Shown: piece after piece, positions 50,439 through 59,221 of the stretch
Layout: the number at the start of each line of letters is the position of its first letter
Position numbering within the stretch: the first letter of the stretch is position 1
Source of the DNA: Haloferax prahovense DSM 18310
GTDB lineage: Archaea > Halobacteriota > Halobacteria > Halobacteriales > Haloferacaceae
Reading direction: 5' to 3'
NCBI RefSeq assembly: GCF_000336815.1
Contig: NZ_AOLG01000029.1
Span: 1-64,000, forward strand
Length of the DNA stretch: 64,000 nucleotides
The notes under the pieces: generated by a model
The model's database searches: none
The model's input: the letters and a program-made list of their open reading frames with translations, nothing else
Told to the model about the DNA's origin: nothing
Position numbers and translations under genes: made by a program

Positions 50439-51761
50439 TCAGGGGCGCTCTGCCGCCGCTCGTAGGCGCTCGATACCGTCGGCGTCGATGCCGTAGCCGT
50501 GCGTCGGTTCGCCGGAGATTCTGGTGGCGACGTACTCGGCGATGGCGTAGGCCATCCACGCCTGACACCACCGCATGAGCGTCATGCGCTTGGTGTAAAA
50601 GCGGTGTTTGCGGAAGTAGAACCGACCTTCCGTCGGGACGTACATGTTCGCGAGCGCCCAGTCGATGGCGCGTTCGGCGCGGTCGTACTGCCCGGCGTAG
50701 GTGAACACGAGGATGCCCTGCGCCGTCGCGTGGATGTCGCGCGGGTAGGGGTGCTCCTCGTCGAAGTTGGGCGCGCCGTCCTCGTCGAACAGCTCGCGGG
50801 CGTAGAAGTCGAGGCCGCGTTCGAGCGTCTCGTCGTACCGCCCGCTGCCGACGAGCTGCTCGTAGCGCTGGAAGCACTCGATGATGAAGCCGTTGTGGTG
50901 GTTGTCCATCGAGAGGTGCGAGGCGCTCGCGGGCTCGCGGTAGTACCATCCACCGCGGTCGGTCTGCTTCGACGCGACGAAGTCGTACACCTTCTCGGCG
51001 CGTTCGAGCAGTTCCTCGTCGCCGAAGTGGTCGTACAGCTCGACGAACAGTCGCGCCCCGATGGCAAGCGCGTTGAGGGTGTAGCTGTCCTTCGGGTGCG
51101 AGAGGTAGTAGTCCATGACCGCGCCGTCGTCCTTCGGCCGATAGTTGAGGTCGTTGAGCATCACGTCGACGGCGGTCTTGGCGATGTCCGGGTAGTCCGG
51201 GTCGAACTCCCGGCCCGCGAGGAGCGCCTTGACGCCGTAGGACGTGGAGACGATGTTCGGCGAGTGGGGAATCCCCGACCGCGGGCCGTTGCGACCGGAG
51301 ATGTGCTGGATGACGTGACGGTGGCTGCCGGCGAAACCGCTGTAGCCCTTGGCCTGGTTTTCGACGAGCCACTCGGTCAACGATTCCGCGTCGTCGCGGT
51401 ACGTCTCCGCCGGGCGGTCGCCGTCGAACCACTCGGCCAACTGGGCGCGGGTCCGGTTCGCCATGGCAAACAGCGTGATGCCCTTGAAGTTCCGGCGCTG
51501 TTCGACGAGGAACAGCGGGCGGACGTTGACGGGCGAGCGCTTGATGAACTCCTGGACCGCGAGGTTGAACCAGCGGTTGTCGATGGGGACCGACAGCAGG
51601 AGCCTGCTGCTCATGCCGTCGCCGTAGTCCCAGCCCTTGTAGTCGCGTTCGCGAGCGTAGTCGAGCACGTCGTCGAGCACGTCGACGTACCGCTGGAGTC
51701 GCTCCGTGTCGGCGTCGGTGTCGCCGTCGCGGCGATACTGTGTCTTCGATGGTGGATTCAT
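50439..51761 (-). CDS. Alpha/alpha-toroid protein, candidate glycan epimerase or lyase
   Basis: 440 residues, no signal peptide. Repeated helical hairpins typical of a six-barrel toroid: GVKALLAGREFDPDY, YTLNALAIGARLFVELYDHFGDEELLERA, DRGGWYYREP, HHNGFIIECFQRYEQL and HATAQGILVFTYAGQYDRA. Related toroid enzymes include glucuronyl C5-epimerases, polysaccharide lyases and GH88/GH105. Placed between the deacetylase operon and FemAB genes, so modification of the same polymer is likely. Exact reaction unknown. Confidence 0.72.
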   Translation of the reverse strand: MNPPSKTQYRRDGDTDADTERLQRYVDVLDDVLDYARERDYKGWDYGDGMSSRLLLSVPIDNRWFNLAVQEFIKRSPVNVRPLFLVEQRRNFKGITLFAMANRTRAQLAEWFDGDRPAETYRDDAESLTEWLVENQAKGYSGFAGSHRHVIQHISGRNGPRSGIPHSPNIVSTSYGVKALLAGREFDPDYPDIAKTAVDVMLNDLNYRPKDDGAVMDYYLSHPKDSYTLNALAIGARLFVELYDHFGDEELLERAEKVYDFVASKQTDRGGWYYREPASASHLSMDNHHNGFIIECFQRYEQLVGSGRYDETLERGLDFYARELFDEDGAPNFDEEHPYPRDIHATAQGILVFTYAGQYDRAERAIDWALANMYVPTEGRFYFRKHRFYTKRMTLMRWCQAWMAYAIAEYVATRISGEPTHGYGIDADGIERLRAAAERP

Positions 51762-51819
51762 GATATAGAATAGCCTCTCTGAGGGGTATTGGCTGTCCGA
51801 GAGGTAGCCCGCTGGCGGC

Positions 51820-51827
51820 TTTGTTAT
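51820..51827 (-). promoter_or_regulatory. Recurrent ATAACAAA element (copy 2)
   Basis: ATAACAAA followed by GCCGCC, about 60 nt before the toroid-protein ATG, in a 96-bp gap. Confidence 0.55.
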
Positions 51828-51857
51828 GGGGCCGATACCGGCCGACGCCGCCGTATT

Positions 51858-52868
51858 CTACCGGGAGAGCGAGTGATTCGCCCCGGCGGCGGTCGCGCCG
51901 TCGGTGGTCGCGCTGTCGGTCGTCCTCCCGTCCGAGTCGTCGCCGGAATCGCGCTCGGCGAGGAACTCGCGATAGTAGTCGCCGAGGGGGCCGACCCACG
52001 CGCCGCGGTCGAGCGCCCGTTCGATAATGCGGCGGTAGAGCCGGCGGTAGCCGGGGAACTCGTCCTCGTTGAAGTACCGCGGGTGCCACAGTACCGTCAT
52101 CACGGCGTCGTTCGCCTCGGCCTCGTCGAGGAGGCGCTCGCACTCGGCCCACGCCTCGTCGAACGCCGACCCGGGGTCGGGAAGCGACACCTCCATCAGC
52201 GTCAGCGGGAAGACGACGAAGTCGTCGTCGAAGGGGTGGAACGGCTGGTAGCCGTGCTGGAAGCCGTTTTCCGAACTCGAACCGGGACTGGCGTCGTACT
52301 TTAACCCGAGTTCGCGGTGGTAGCGCCACGTGTTCCGCCCGAGTTTGAGGTGGTGCTGGCGGCCGCCGACGATTTCGTGGCCGAGGACCGCTTCGAGTTC
52401 GCGCTTTTCGGTCCGGAGGCGGTCGAAGTCGTCGCACGACCGGAACGAGCCGTGGATGCCGACCTCCCAGCCGCCGTCGTCGAGGGCGCGGACGGCGGCA
52501 GCGACCGACTCCGAGTCGAGGTCGTACCGGCCGAGGTGTTCGACCCAGTTCTTCGGTTCGAGCCAGTCCGAAAGCGACCCCGTCTCGAGGAGGCTCGGCT
52601 CGTTGAGGAAGTAGAACGACGAGCGGACGCCGAGGTCGCGTTCGAGCGCCATGACCTCCTCGAACTGCCAGTAGGGGTTCTCCCGCCGCAGGAGCGTCCG
52701 GAGGTGGTAGCCGGGGTTCGACTTCGCCGCGTAGTACAGCCCCTGATACGTCTTGTACGGGCGGTCCACGTCGTGGGTCAGACAGACGGCGAACCCCGGT
52801 TCGCTCGGTTCCGTGGCGGTCACGCGGTGGTCATCTCGCGCATCCGCATCTCCCTTCCTCTCACGCAT
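51858..52868 (-). CDS. Polysaccharide deacetylase family (NodB-like)
   Basis: 336 residues. FAVCLTHDVDRPYK carries the catalytic base HD; a second metal ligand set lies in EVGIHGSFRSCDDF (His), then GGRQHHLKLGRNTW and VMTVLWHPRYFN (catalytic His). Removes N-acetyl groups from hexosamines. The first gene part overlaps wecB by 8 nt, making it the last gene of the six-gene operon. C-terminal tail Thr/Ser/Ala-rich. Member of the deacetylase subfamily often seen in exosortase-linked EPS clusters. Confidence 0.82.
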   Translation of the reverse strand: MRERKGDADARDDHRVTATEPSEPGFAVCLTHDVDRPYKTYQGLYYAAKSNPGYHLRTLLRRENPYWQFEEVMALERDLGVRSSFYFLNEPSLLETGSLSDWLEPKNWVEHLGRYDLDSESVAAAVRALDDGGWEVGIHGSFRSCDDFDRLRTEKRELEAVLGHEIVGGRQHHLKLGRNTWRYHRELGLKYDASPGSSSENGFQHGYQPFHPFDDDFVVFPLTLMEVSLPDPGSAFDEAWAECERLLDEAEANDAVMTVLWHPRYFNEDEFPGYRRLYRRIIERALDRGAWVGPLGDYYREFLAERDSGDDSDGRTTDSATTDGATAAGANHSLSR

Positions 52869-53946
52869 ACTCGTACTCCGAGAGCGCGGCGACGATTCGC
52901 TCGGCGGCGCTCCCGTCGCCGTACAGCGAGGGCTTTTCGGGAAGCGGGTCGTCGTCGGCCAGCGCCGCCCGAATCGCCGTGGCGTCCGCGCCGACGAGGG
53001 TGTTCCAGCCGGCGTCGACGGTTTCCGTCCACTCGGTCTCGTCGCGGAGCGTGAGACACCGGGTGTCGAGGTAGAACGCCTCCTTCTGGACGCCGCCGGA
53101 GTCGGTGGCGACGCGCTCCGCGCCGTCGAGCAGGCGGACGAAGTCGAGGTAGCCGACCGGTTCCACGAGGACGACGTTCTCGGCGTCGGCGAGCCGCGAC
53201 CAGAGGCCGCTGGCTTCGAGCGCCCCCTCGGTCCGCGGGTGGACCGGGAAGACGACCGGGAGTTCCGACGACGCGAGTCCCTCCACGATGCCTTCGAGGC
53301 GGTCGTAGTCGTCGGTGTTGGCGGCGCGGTGGACCGTCGCGAGGACGTACTCGCCGTCTCGGAGGTCGAGGTCGGCGAGTATCGACGACCGCTCGCGGGC
53401 GGCCTCGCGGACCCGGAGGACCGCGTCGTACTGCACGTCGCCGGTCACGGAGACGCCGTCGCGAATGCCCTCGGCCGCCAGCGTCTCGGCGGCCGACTCG
53501 GAGGGCGCGAACAGCAGGTCAGAGCAGTGGTCGGTGAGCACGCGGTTGACCTCCTCGGGCATCTCCCAGTTGTGGCTCCGCAGGCCGGCTTCGACGTGCG
53601 CCAGCGCGGGCTCGCGCTTCGAAGCCACGAGCGCCGCCGCGAGCGTCGAGTTGGTGTCGCCGTAGACGAGCACCACGTCGGGCTCCTCGTCGGCGACGAC
53701 GGCGTCCAGACGGGTCATCATCTCGGCGGTCTGGGCGGCGTGGCCGCCCGAGCCGACCCCGAGGTTGTAGTCGGGTTCCGGGATGTCGAGTTCGTCGAAG
53801 AACACGCCCGACATCGACTCGTCGTAGTGCTGGCCGGTGTGGACGAGCACCTCGTCGTGGTCGCGTCTGAGCGCGTCGGAGACGGGGAACGCCTTGATGA
53901 ACTGCGGGCGCGCGCCGACGACCGAGAGCACCTTGAGACGGCTCAT
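52861..53946 (-). CDS. wecB: UDP-N-acetylglucosamine 2-epimerase family (WecB/WbpI type)
   Basis: 361 residues. GT-B-like epimerase fold: VGARPQFIKAFPVSDAL, VHTGQHYDESMSG, VLVYGDTNSTLAAAL, HVEAGLRSHNWEMPEEVNR and TDSGGVQKEA. Inverts C2 of UDP-GlcNAc, or of UDP-GlcNAc(3NAc)A in the WbpI branch. Given the flanking dehydrogenase, aminotransferase and acyltransferase, the WbpI role is favoured; simple ManNAcA synthesis (WecB) is the alternative. Overlaps wecC by 4 nt. Confidence 0.9.
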   Translation of the reverse strand: MSRLKVLSVVGARPQFIKAFPVSDALRRDHDEVLVHTGQHYDESMSGVFFDELDIPEPDYNLGVGSGGHAAQTAEMMTRLDAVVADEEPDVVLVYGDTNSTLAAALVASKREPALAHVEAGLRSHNWEMPEEVNRVLTDHCSDLLFAPSESAAETLAAEGIRDGVSVTGDVQYDAVLRVREAARERSSILADLDLRDGEYVLATVHRAANTDDYDRLEGIVEGLASSELPVVFPVHPRTEGALEASGLWSRLADAENVVLVEPVGYLDFVRLLDGAERVATDSGGVQKEAFYLDTRCLTLRDETEWTETVDAGWNTLVGADATAIRAALADDDPLPEKPSLYGDGSAAERIVAALSEYEYA

Positions 53947-55376
53947 CGGCCCGAACCTCCGTGCGGTGCGTCGGCCGCAATCTCGGGGTCGGTGTCGGCG
54001 TCGGCCTTGGACGACTCGCCCCGCGGCCCACCGCCGATTTCGTACACGCGGTGGCCGATGTCGCCGAGGGTGCCTCGGCCATCGACGACGACGAGGTCGT
54101 CGAAGGCGGCCCAGTCGATTTCGTCGAACTCCTCGTGCGGCGTGACGACCACGGCCGCGTCGATAGCGCGGGCCGGCAGGTCGGCGAGCGAGACGGGGGT
54201 CGCGCCGAAGGACGCGACGACCTCGTCAGAGAGCATCGGGTCGACCGCGAGGACGGTCGCGCCGAGTTCGTTCAGTCGGTCGATGACGCCCGCGGCGGGC
54301 GTCGCGCGGGTTTCGGCGACGCCGGGGCGGTAGGTGACGCCGAGGACGGCGACGGTCGCGCCTTCGACGCCGCGTCCAGTCGCGGCCAACTCGTCGCGGA
54401 GTTTGTCGGCGGTGAACGCCGGCATGCTGTCGTTGACCTCGCGGGCGGTCAGGAGCAGCGGCGTCTCGGTCTCCACTCGGCTCGTGATGAAGTACGGGTA
54501 CCACGGGATGCAGTGGCCGCCGACGCCCGGGCCGGGCGCGTGGATGTCGCAGTACGGCTGGGTGTTGGCCGCGTCGATGGCCTCGGTCACGTCGATGCCG
54601 AGGTCGTCGCGGAGCCGCGCGAGTTCGTTCGCGAGCGCGATGTTCACGTCGCGGTAGACGCCCTCGAACAGCTTCACGGCCTCCGCGGTCGTCGCGTCGC
54701 GCACGGGAATCACCTCGTTCGAGGTCAGTTCGCCGTAGACGAGTGCCGCGACGCGGGTGCTCTCGGCGTCGACGCCGCCGACGATTTTCGGGTGCGACTC
54801 GGTGATGTCGCGGAGCGCCCGGCCCGACGAGGTCCGCTCGGGGCAGAACGCCACGCCGAACTCGCCGGCCGAGAGGCCGCTTCGCTCCGCGAGGTACGGG
54901 ACGACGAGGTCTTTGCTCGTCCCCGGCGGGACGGTGCACTCGACGACGACGAGGTCGCCGGGCGCGAGGCCCCGTGCGATGCTGTCGAGGACGGCCTCGA
55001 ACGCCGCGAGGTCGGGTTCGCGGTCGTCGGTCAGCGGGGTCGGGACGATGATGACGTGAATCGCGGCTCCCTCGGCCGCGGCGACGCCGTCGGCGGTCGC
55101 CCGGAGCGCGCCGCGTTCGGCCTGCTCGGCGACTAATTCGGGCAGTCCAGGCTCTTTCGCCACGTGGCATTCGCCGTCGTTGACGCCGCGGACCACGTCC
55201 TCGCTGATGTCGACGCCGGTGACGTTGCCCGTCGCGCGGGCGTAGACCGCCGCCAGCGGGAGGCCCATCTTCCCGAGGCCGTACACCGCGACGGGGACCT
55301 CGCCGGCGCGCAGAGCCCGCTTCTGTTCTTCGGGCGAGCGGTCGGAGCCGTACAGTCCGGGCCGTTCGCGGCTCAT
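53943..55376 (-). CDS. wecC: UDP-N-acetyl-hexosamine 6-dehydrogenase (WecC/WbpA type)
   Basis: 477 residues. Rossmann VAVYGLGKMGLPLAAVYA, SPPGTS-like VPPGTSKDLV, and catalytic-loop Cys in GPGVGGHCIPWYP. NAD-dependent two-step oxidation of C6 of UDP-GlcNAc or UDP-ManNAc to the uronic acid. The N-terminal ~25 residues (RSPEEQKRALRAGEV) and an acidic C-terminal tail (from ~450) extend the usual length. Start overlaps the Gfo/Idh stop by 4 nt. Confidence 0.9.
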   Translation of the reverse strand: MSRERPGLYGSDRSPEEQKRALRAGEVPVAVYGLGKMGLPLAAVYARATGNVTGVDISEDVVRGVNDGECHVAKEPGLPELVAEQAERGALRATADGVAAAEGAAIHVIIVPTPLTDDREPDLAAFEAVLDSIARGLAPGDLVVVECTVPPGTSKDLVVPYLAERSGLSAGEFGVAFCPERTSSGRALRDITESHPKIVGGVDAESTRVAALVYGELTSNEVIPVRDATTAEAVKLFEGVYRDVNIALANELARLRDDLGIDVTEAIDAANTQPYCDIHAPGPGVGGHCIPWYPYFITSRVETETPLLLTAREVNDSMPAFTADKLRDELAATGRGVEGATVAVLGVTYRPGVAETRATPAAGVIDRLNELGATVLAVDPMLSDEVVASFGATPVSLADLPARAIDAAVVVTPHEEFDEIDWAAFDDLVVVDGRGTLGDIGHRVYEIGGGPRGESSKADADTDPEIAADAPHGGSGR

Positions 55377-56413
55377 TGCCGACCCTCCGGAGTTTCCGTG
55401 GTCTCCGCGGTTTCGACGCTCCGAATCGTCGCTTCGGCGTCGGCCTCGATGCGCCGGGCGAGTTCGATGGCGCGCAGGCCGTCAGCCGGCGAGACGAGGA
55501 CCGGACCGCCGTCGGTCGCGGCGTCCACGAACGCCTGTAGCTCGCGTTTCAGCGGCTCGCCAGTGTTAATCATCGGCTGTTCCATGACCACCTCGTGGCG
55601 GTAGCGGACGCCCCCGTTGTCCCGGAGATAGTCCGGCCGCGACTGGCGGAAAATCTGGACCGACTGGTTCAGGTAATCGACCCGGATGAGCCGGTCGCGC
55701 GCGGTGATATCGAGGGTCCGCGTCTTCTGCTGGGTGAGCCGACTCGCGGTGAGCGAGGCGATGACGCCGTTCTCGAAGGTCACCTGTGCCGTCGCGTACT
55801 GCTCGTCGGGCGTGGCGGTCGCGGCCACGCGGTCGACCCCGGCATCGACAAGCGAGAGCACCACGTCGATGTCGTGAATCATGAGATCCATGACGACGCC
55901 GTCGCCCATCTCGCGGTTCAGCGGCGGGCCGAGCCGGTTCGCGGTGATGGCGATGGGTTCGACGCCGTCGAGGAGGTCGGGAAGGGCGCGAACGGCCGGG
56001 TTGAACCGCTCGATGTGGCCGACCTGCAGCACGACGCCGCGTTCCTCGGCGAGCGCGGCTAACTCCGCGCCCGCGTCGAGGTCGTCGACGAAGGGCTTCT
56101 CGACGAGCGCGTGGACGCCGGCGCCGATGCACTGCCGGGCGACCGATTCGTGGTAGGGCGTCGGCACCGCGACCGTCACCACGTCGACGCGGTCGAGGAG
56201 TTCCTCGATTCCGTACGCGTCGGTGCCGAAGTCGGCGGCGACCTCGGCGGCGCGCTCTGTGTCCGCGTCGGCGACGCCGACCAGTTCGACGCCGCGAAGC
56301 TCCGCGTAGACCCGCGCGTGGTTGGTTCCCATCGACCCGACGCCGACGACGCCCGCGCGGACCGGGCGCTCTCGGCCGCCGTCTGTTCGCAATCCGGTGG
56401 TTTCTCGGCTCAC
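55373..56413 (-). CDS. Gfo/Idh/MocA family sugar dehydrogenase (WbpB/WlbA type)
   Basis: 346 residues from a GTG at 56413, overlapping the DegT stop as GTGA. Rossmann VRAGVVGVGSMGTNHARVYAEL, catalytic EKPF (Lys in VEKPFVDDL), HDIDVVLSLV as in family members acting on UDP-GlcNAcA. Would oxidise C3 of UDP-GlcNAcA to the 3-keto sugar using NAD, creating the substrate of the adjacent aminotransferase. The upstream in-frame part is shadow sequence. Confidence 0.85.
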   Translation of the reverse strand: MSRETTGLRTDGGRERPVRAGVVGVGSMGTNHARVYAELRGVELVGVADADTERAAEVAADFGTDAYGIEELLDRVDVVTVAVPTPYHESVARQCIGAGVHALVEKPFVDDLDAGAELAALAEERGVVLQVGHIERFNPAVRALPDLLDGVEPIAITANRLGPPLNREMGDGVVMDLMIHDIDVVLSLVDAGVDRVAATATPDEQYATAQVTFENGVIASLTASRLTQQKTRTLDITARDRLIRVDYLNQSVQIFRQSRPDYLRDNGGVRYRHEVVMEQPMINTGEPLKRELQAFVDAATDGGPVLVSPADGLRAIELARRIEADAEATIRSVETAETTETPEGRQ

Positions 56414-57513
56414 CTCGCCACCTCCACGTAGTTGGCGACCGCAGTCCCGACGCGCTCTACGTCGGCCTCGCTGAGTCCGGGGTGGACCGGCAGCGAGAGC
56501 ACCCGTGCCGCGGCCTCCTCCGCGACGGGGGCCGACACCGCGAGGTGTTCGTACGCGGGCTGCTTGTGGACAGGCTTTGGGTAGTAGACGCCCGTGGCGA
56601 TTCCCTTCGCGTCGAGGTACGACTTGAGGGCGTCGCGCTCGACGCCGTCGCAGGCGACGGTGTACTGGTGGAAGACGTGGGTCCGGTCCGACGGCGTGTG
56701 GGGCGTCGTGACCGGCGAGTCTTCGAGGTACTCCGTGAGCGCGGCGGCGTTGGCCTGTCGCGCGCGGGTGAACTCGGGGAGCCGTTCGAGCTGGACCCGG
56801 CCGATGGCCGCGGCGATGCTCGTCATGCGGAAGTTGTGGCCGACCTCGGCGTGCTCGTAGCCGGAGACGCGGCCGTGGTCCACGAACCGGGCGGCGCGCT
56901 CGGCGACGTCCGCGTGGTTGGTCGTAATCATCCCACCCTCGCTCGTGGTCATGTTCTTCGTCGGGTAGAACGAGAAGCACGCGGCGTCGCCGAAGGAGCC
57001 GACGCGCCGTCCCTCGACTTCCGCGCCGTGGGCCTGCGCGGCGTCCTCGACGAGCAGGAAGTCGTACTCCTCGGCGAGTTCCGTGAGCCGCGTCATGTCC
57101 GCCGGGAGACCGTAGAGGTGGACCGCGATGACCGCGTCCACCTGTTCGCCGGCCCTGAGCCGCGCTTCGAGCGCGTCGGGGTCGATGTTGTACGTCCGCG
57201 GGTCGATGTCGACGAAGCCCACCTCGGCCCCCGTGAACGCGACGGCGTTGGCCGTCGCGATGAACGTGAAGGGCGTCGTCAGGACGCGGTCGCCGGGGCC
57301 GACGCCGAGCGCGTGGAGCGCGGCGTGGAGCGCCGTCGTCCCGTTCGAGGTGGCGACGCCGTGGTCGGCGCCGCAGTAGTCTGCGAACTCCCGCTCGAAG
57401 CCCCGAACCTCGGGGCCGTCGGCTATCATGCCGCTGTCGAGGACGGCCGCGATTCGGTCTCGTTCCGCCGCCCCGAGCTGGGGCGCGGCGATGGCAATGT
57501 GGTCTGAACTCAT
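56410..57513 (-). CDS. DegT/DnrJ/EryC1 sugar aminotransferase (WbpE/WlbC type)
   Basis: 367 residues from the ATG at 57513. PLP Lys in FYPTKNMTTSEGGM, SNGTTALHAALHALGVGPGD, VHLYGLPADM, and HNFRMTSIAAAIG. Aminates C3 of UDP-3-keto-GlcNAcA with glutamate. Adjacent to the acyltransferase (4-nt overlap) and dehydrogenase, the WbpB-E-D trio. Confidence 0.9.
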   Translation of the reverse strand: MSSDHIAIAAPQLGAAERDRIAAVLDSGMIADGPEVRGFEREFADYCGADHGVATSNGTTALHAALHALGVGPGDRVLTTPFTFIATANAVAFTGAEVGFVDIDPRTYNIDPDALEARLRAGEQVDAVIAVHLYGLPADMTRLTELAEEYDFLLVEDAAQAHGAEVEGRRVGSFGDAACFSFYPTKNMTTSEGGMITTNHADVAERAARFVDHGRVSGYEHAEVGHNFRMTSIAAAIGRVQLERLPEFTRARQANAAALTEYLEDSPVTTPHTPSDRTHVFHQYTVACDGVERDALKSYLDAKGIATGVYYPKPVHKQPAYEHLAVSAPVAEEAAARVLSLPVHPGLSEADVERVGTAVANYVEVAR

Positions 57514-58085
57514 CGTCGTATCCTGTTTGCTCCCCGCAGTTGCTCCGGCAGTTCGCGGTGGACGGCGGGGACGCCCACGGCGAGGGTTCGCGGCGGCACG
57601 TCGTTCACGACGAGCGCGCCGGCGGCGACGAACGCGCCCTCGCCGACGGTCACGCCGGGGAGGAGCGTCGCGTTCGCGCCGATAGAGGCGTGGTTCTCGA
57701 TTGTCGGGCCGACCAGTTCCGCGTCGGTGCGGACCGGATAGGGGTCGTTCGTCATCACCACGCCCGGGCCGACGAACACGTCGTCGCCGATGCGGGTGTT
57801 GGTGGGGATGTAGACGTTCGTCTGGATGCTCACGCGCGACCCGATGGTCGTGGTGCCGTCGACGACCGTCTCGGTCCCGAGGAGCACCTGGTCGCCGATG
57901 GTCGTGTGCTCGCGGACGAGGACGTTGTGGCCGGTGACGAAGTCGTCGCCGATAGTCACGTCGTGGTAGACGATGGTGCCGGCGCGGATTCGCGCCCGGT
58001 CGCCGATGACCGGGTCGTCGCCGTCGCCGTAGCCGATGGTGACGCCGTCGTCGACGTGGGATTCGACGCCCATCTCGGCGCTCAT
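57510..58085 (-). CDS. Left-handed beta-helix acyltransferase (WbpD/WlbB type)
   Basis: 191 residues with hexapeptide repeats throughout (IGDRARIRAGTIVYHDVTIGDDFVTG, IGSRVSIQTNVYIPTNTRIGD, VGPGVVMTNDPYP, IGANATLLPGVTVGEG). Trimeric acetyl-CoA transferase that would N-acetylate the 3-amino group. First gene of the operon; the ATAACAAA element lies about 150 nt upstream at 58229-58236. Confidence 0.88.
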   Translation of the reverse strand: MSAEMGVESHVDDGVTIGYGDGDDPVIGDRARIRAGTIVYHDVTIGDDFVTGHNVLVREHTTIGDQVLLGTETVVDGTTTIGSRVSIQTNVYIPTNTRIGDDVFVGPGVVMTNDPYPVRTDAELVGPTIENHASIGANATLLPGVTVGEGAFVAAGALVVNDVPPRTLAVGVPAVHRELPEQLRGANRIRR

Positions 58086-58228
58086 CGTCGTCCACCTCGC
58101 GTCGGTCGCGCTCCATCGACTGTCTGTGTCGACTCGGCGAACGGCCGAATCGACTGGAAAATCTGGAATTTCATATCATGTCGGCGGGGAGTCTGCCTGC
58201 CTTAGCGAAATTCAGTCTCGGTGAGGGC

Positions 58229-58236
58229 TTTGTTAT
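58229..58236 (-). promoter_or_regulatory. Recurrent ATAACAAA element (copy 3)
   Basis: ATAACAAA followed by GCCC, in the 182-bp gap upstream of the six-gene glycan operon. Confidence 0.55.
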
Positions 58237-58267
58237 GGAGTGATTGCCGCCCGAAATCCGCTCGCAG

Positions 58268-58855
58268 TCACTTCGTAACGCCGCGTCGGATTCCGGTCAC
58301 AGAGCGCTTGAGAAGTTCTACGCCGGGCGCTCCGTCGCCGAGCCAGAGCCAGACGGCGCTGCCGAGCAACGCGAGTTCGAACGCGACCAGCACCCACGCT
58401 TCGGGTCGGCCGAGGAAGACGACGAAGCGGCGCAGGTAGAACCACGTCTGGGCGAAGAAGCCGCCCATCGACGACTCGCTGCCGTGGGACAGCGGCCAGA
58501 GGAACGCCCGAATCACGTCGTAGTTCCCGAAGAAAAAGCCGTTGTACAGCAGGTCCGCGGGGATGTGCGAGAGGTAGCCGAGGGCGAAGGCGACGCCGAC
58601 CGTGGCCGCCCCGTAGCGCCGCGCGACGGCCACGACGAGTATCGAGACCGGCACCGAGACGAGAATCGAGTGCGCCACCGAGATACCGCTCGGGAGGATG
58701 CCGAACGACCACGCCAGCGGTTTGTCGACGAGGTCGGGGAACTGCGTCCCGACGAGCACCGCCAGCGCGGCCCAGCCGTCGAGCTTTCGGCCGGTCGCTC
58801 GAGCCCACAGCGAGACGAGGATGTAGCCGACAGCGGCGTGCTCCCACGGGAACAT
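58268..58855 (-). CDS. YdjM-like (DUF457) membrane-bound metal-dependent hydrolase
   Basis: 195 residues, about five helices. MFPWEHAAVGYILVSLWARA and GTQFPDLVDKPLAW, then VAHSILVSV and YLSHIPADLLYNG: the scattered His/Asp residues in and next to membrane helices are the YdjM/LexA-regulated hydrolase pattern. In a glycan cluster it may act on lipid-linked substrates; that is inference. ATAACAAA lies about 240 nt upstream (59095-59102). Confidence 0.82.
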   Translation of the reverse strand: MFPWEHAAVGYILVSLWARATGRKLDGWAALAVLVGTQFPDLVDKPLAWSFGILPSGISVAHSILVSVPVSILVVAVARRYGAATVGVAFALGYLSHIPADLLYNGFFFGNYDVIRAFLWPLSHGSESSMGGFFAQTWFYLRRFVVFLGRPEAWVLVAFELALLGSAVWLWLGDGAPGVELLKRSVTGIRRGVTK

Positions 58856-59221
58856 CAGCGGTCGCTCCCGGTCGGTTGGCCCGTGGTCTCGGTCGGTTGC
58901 GTCCGCATCGTCGGTTCTCTGTCGGCGGTTCGTCGTCGCGGGGTGGTAGTGGGGATACGTGTCTGAAACATCTGGTGTGTGTCGGGCGCGTCGGGTCGGC
59001 TGTGGAGGATCGTGGTTTCCGCCCGCGTCGGACGCGGAGTTGGGCGAAACGGCGCGCGAGCGCCCGGTCAGGGAACTCGTGTGCTCGTCCGGGTTTTGTT
59101 ATGGCGACTGTAACTGCCTCGGGGCGATTTTCGCGGCCGGAAGCCGGCGTCGATTCGAGCGGCGGCGGCGGGTAGACGCCGTATAACTACTCCCGCGGGG
59201 CGCGTGGCATCTCCAGAGAGT
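58856..59221. other. Divergent gene-free region, 366 bp
   Basis: Between the YdjM-like gene (minus) and the DUF354 gene (plus). It carries ATAACAAA on the minus strand (59095-59102) and, on the plus strand, CCGTATAACTAC near 59178-59189, the likely TATA region of the DUF354 gene. Remaining frames are Arg/Gly/Ser-rich and not gene-like. Confidence 0.5.
59095..59102 (-). promoter_or_regulatory. Recurrent ATAACAAA element (copy 4)
   Basis: ATAACAAA followed by ACCC on the minus strand, upstream of the YdjM-like gene. Confidence 0.5.
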
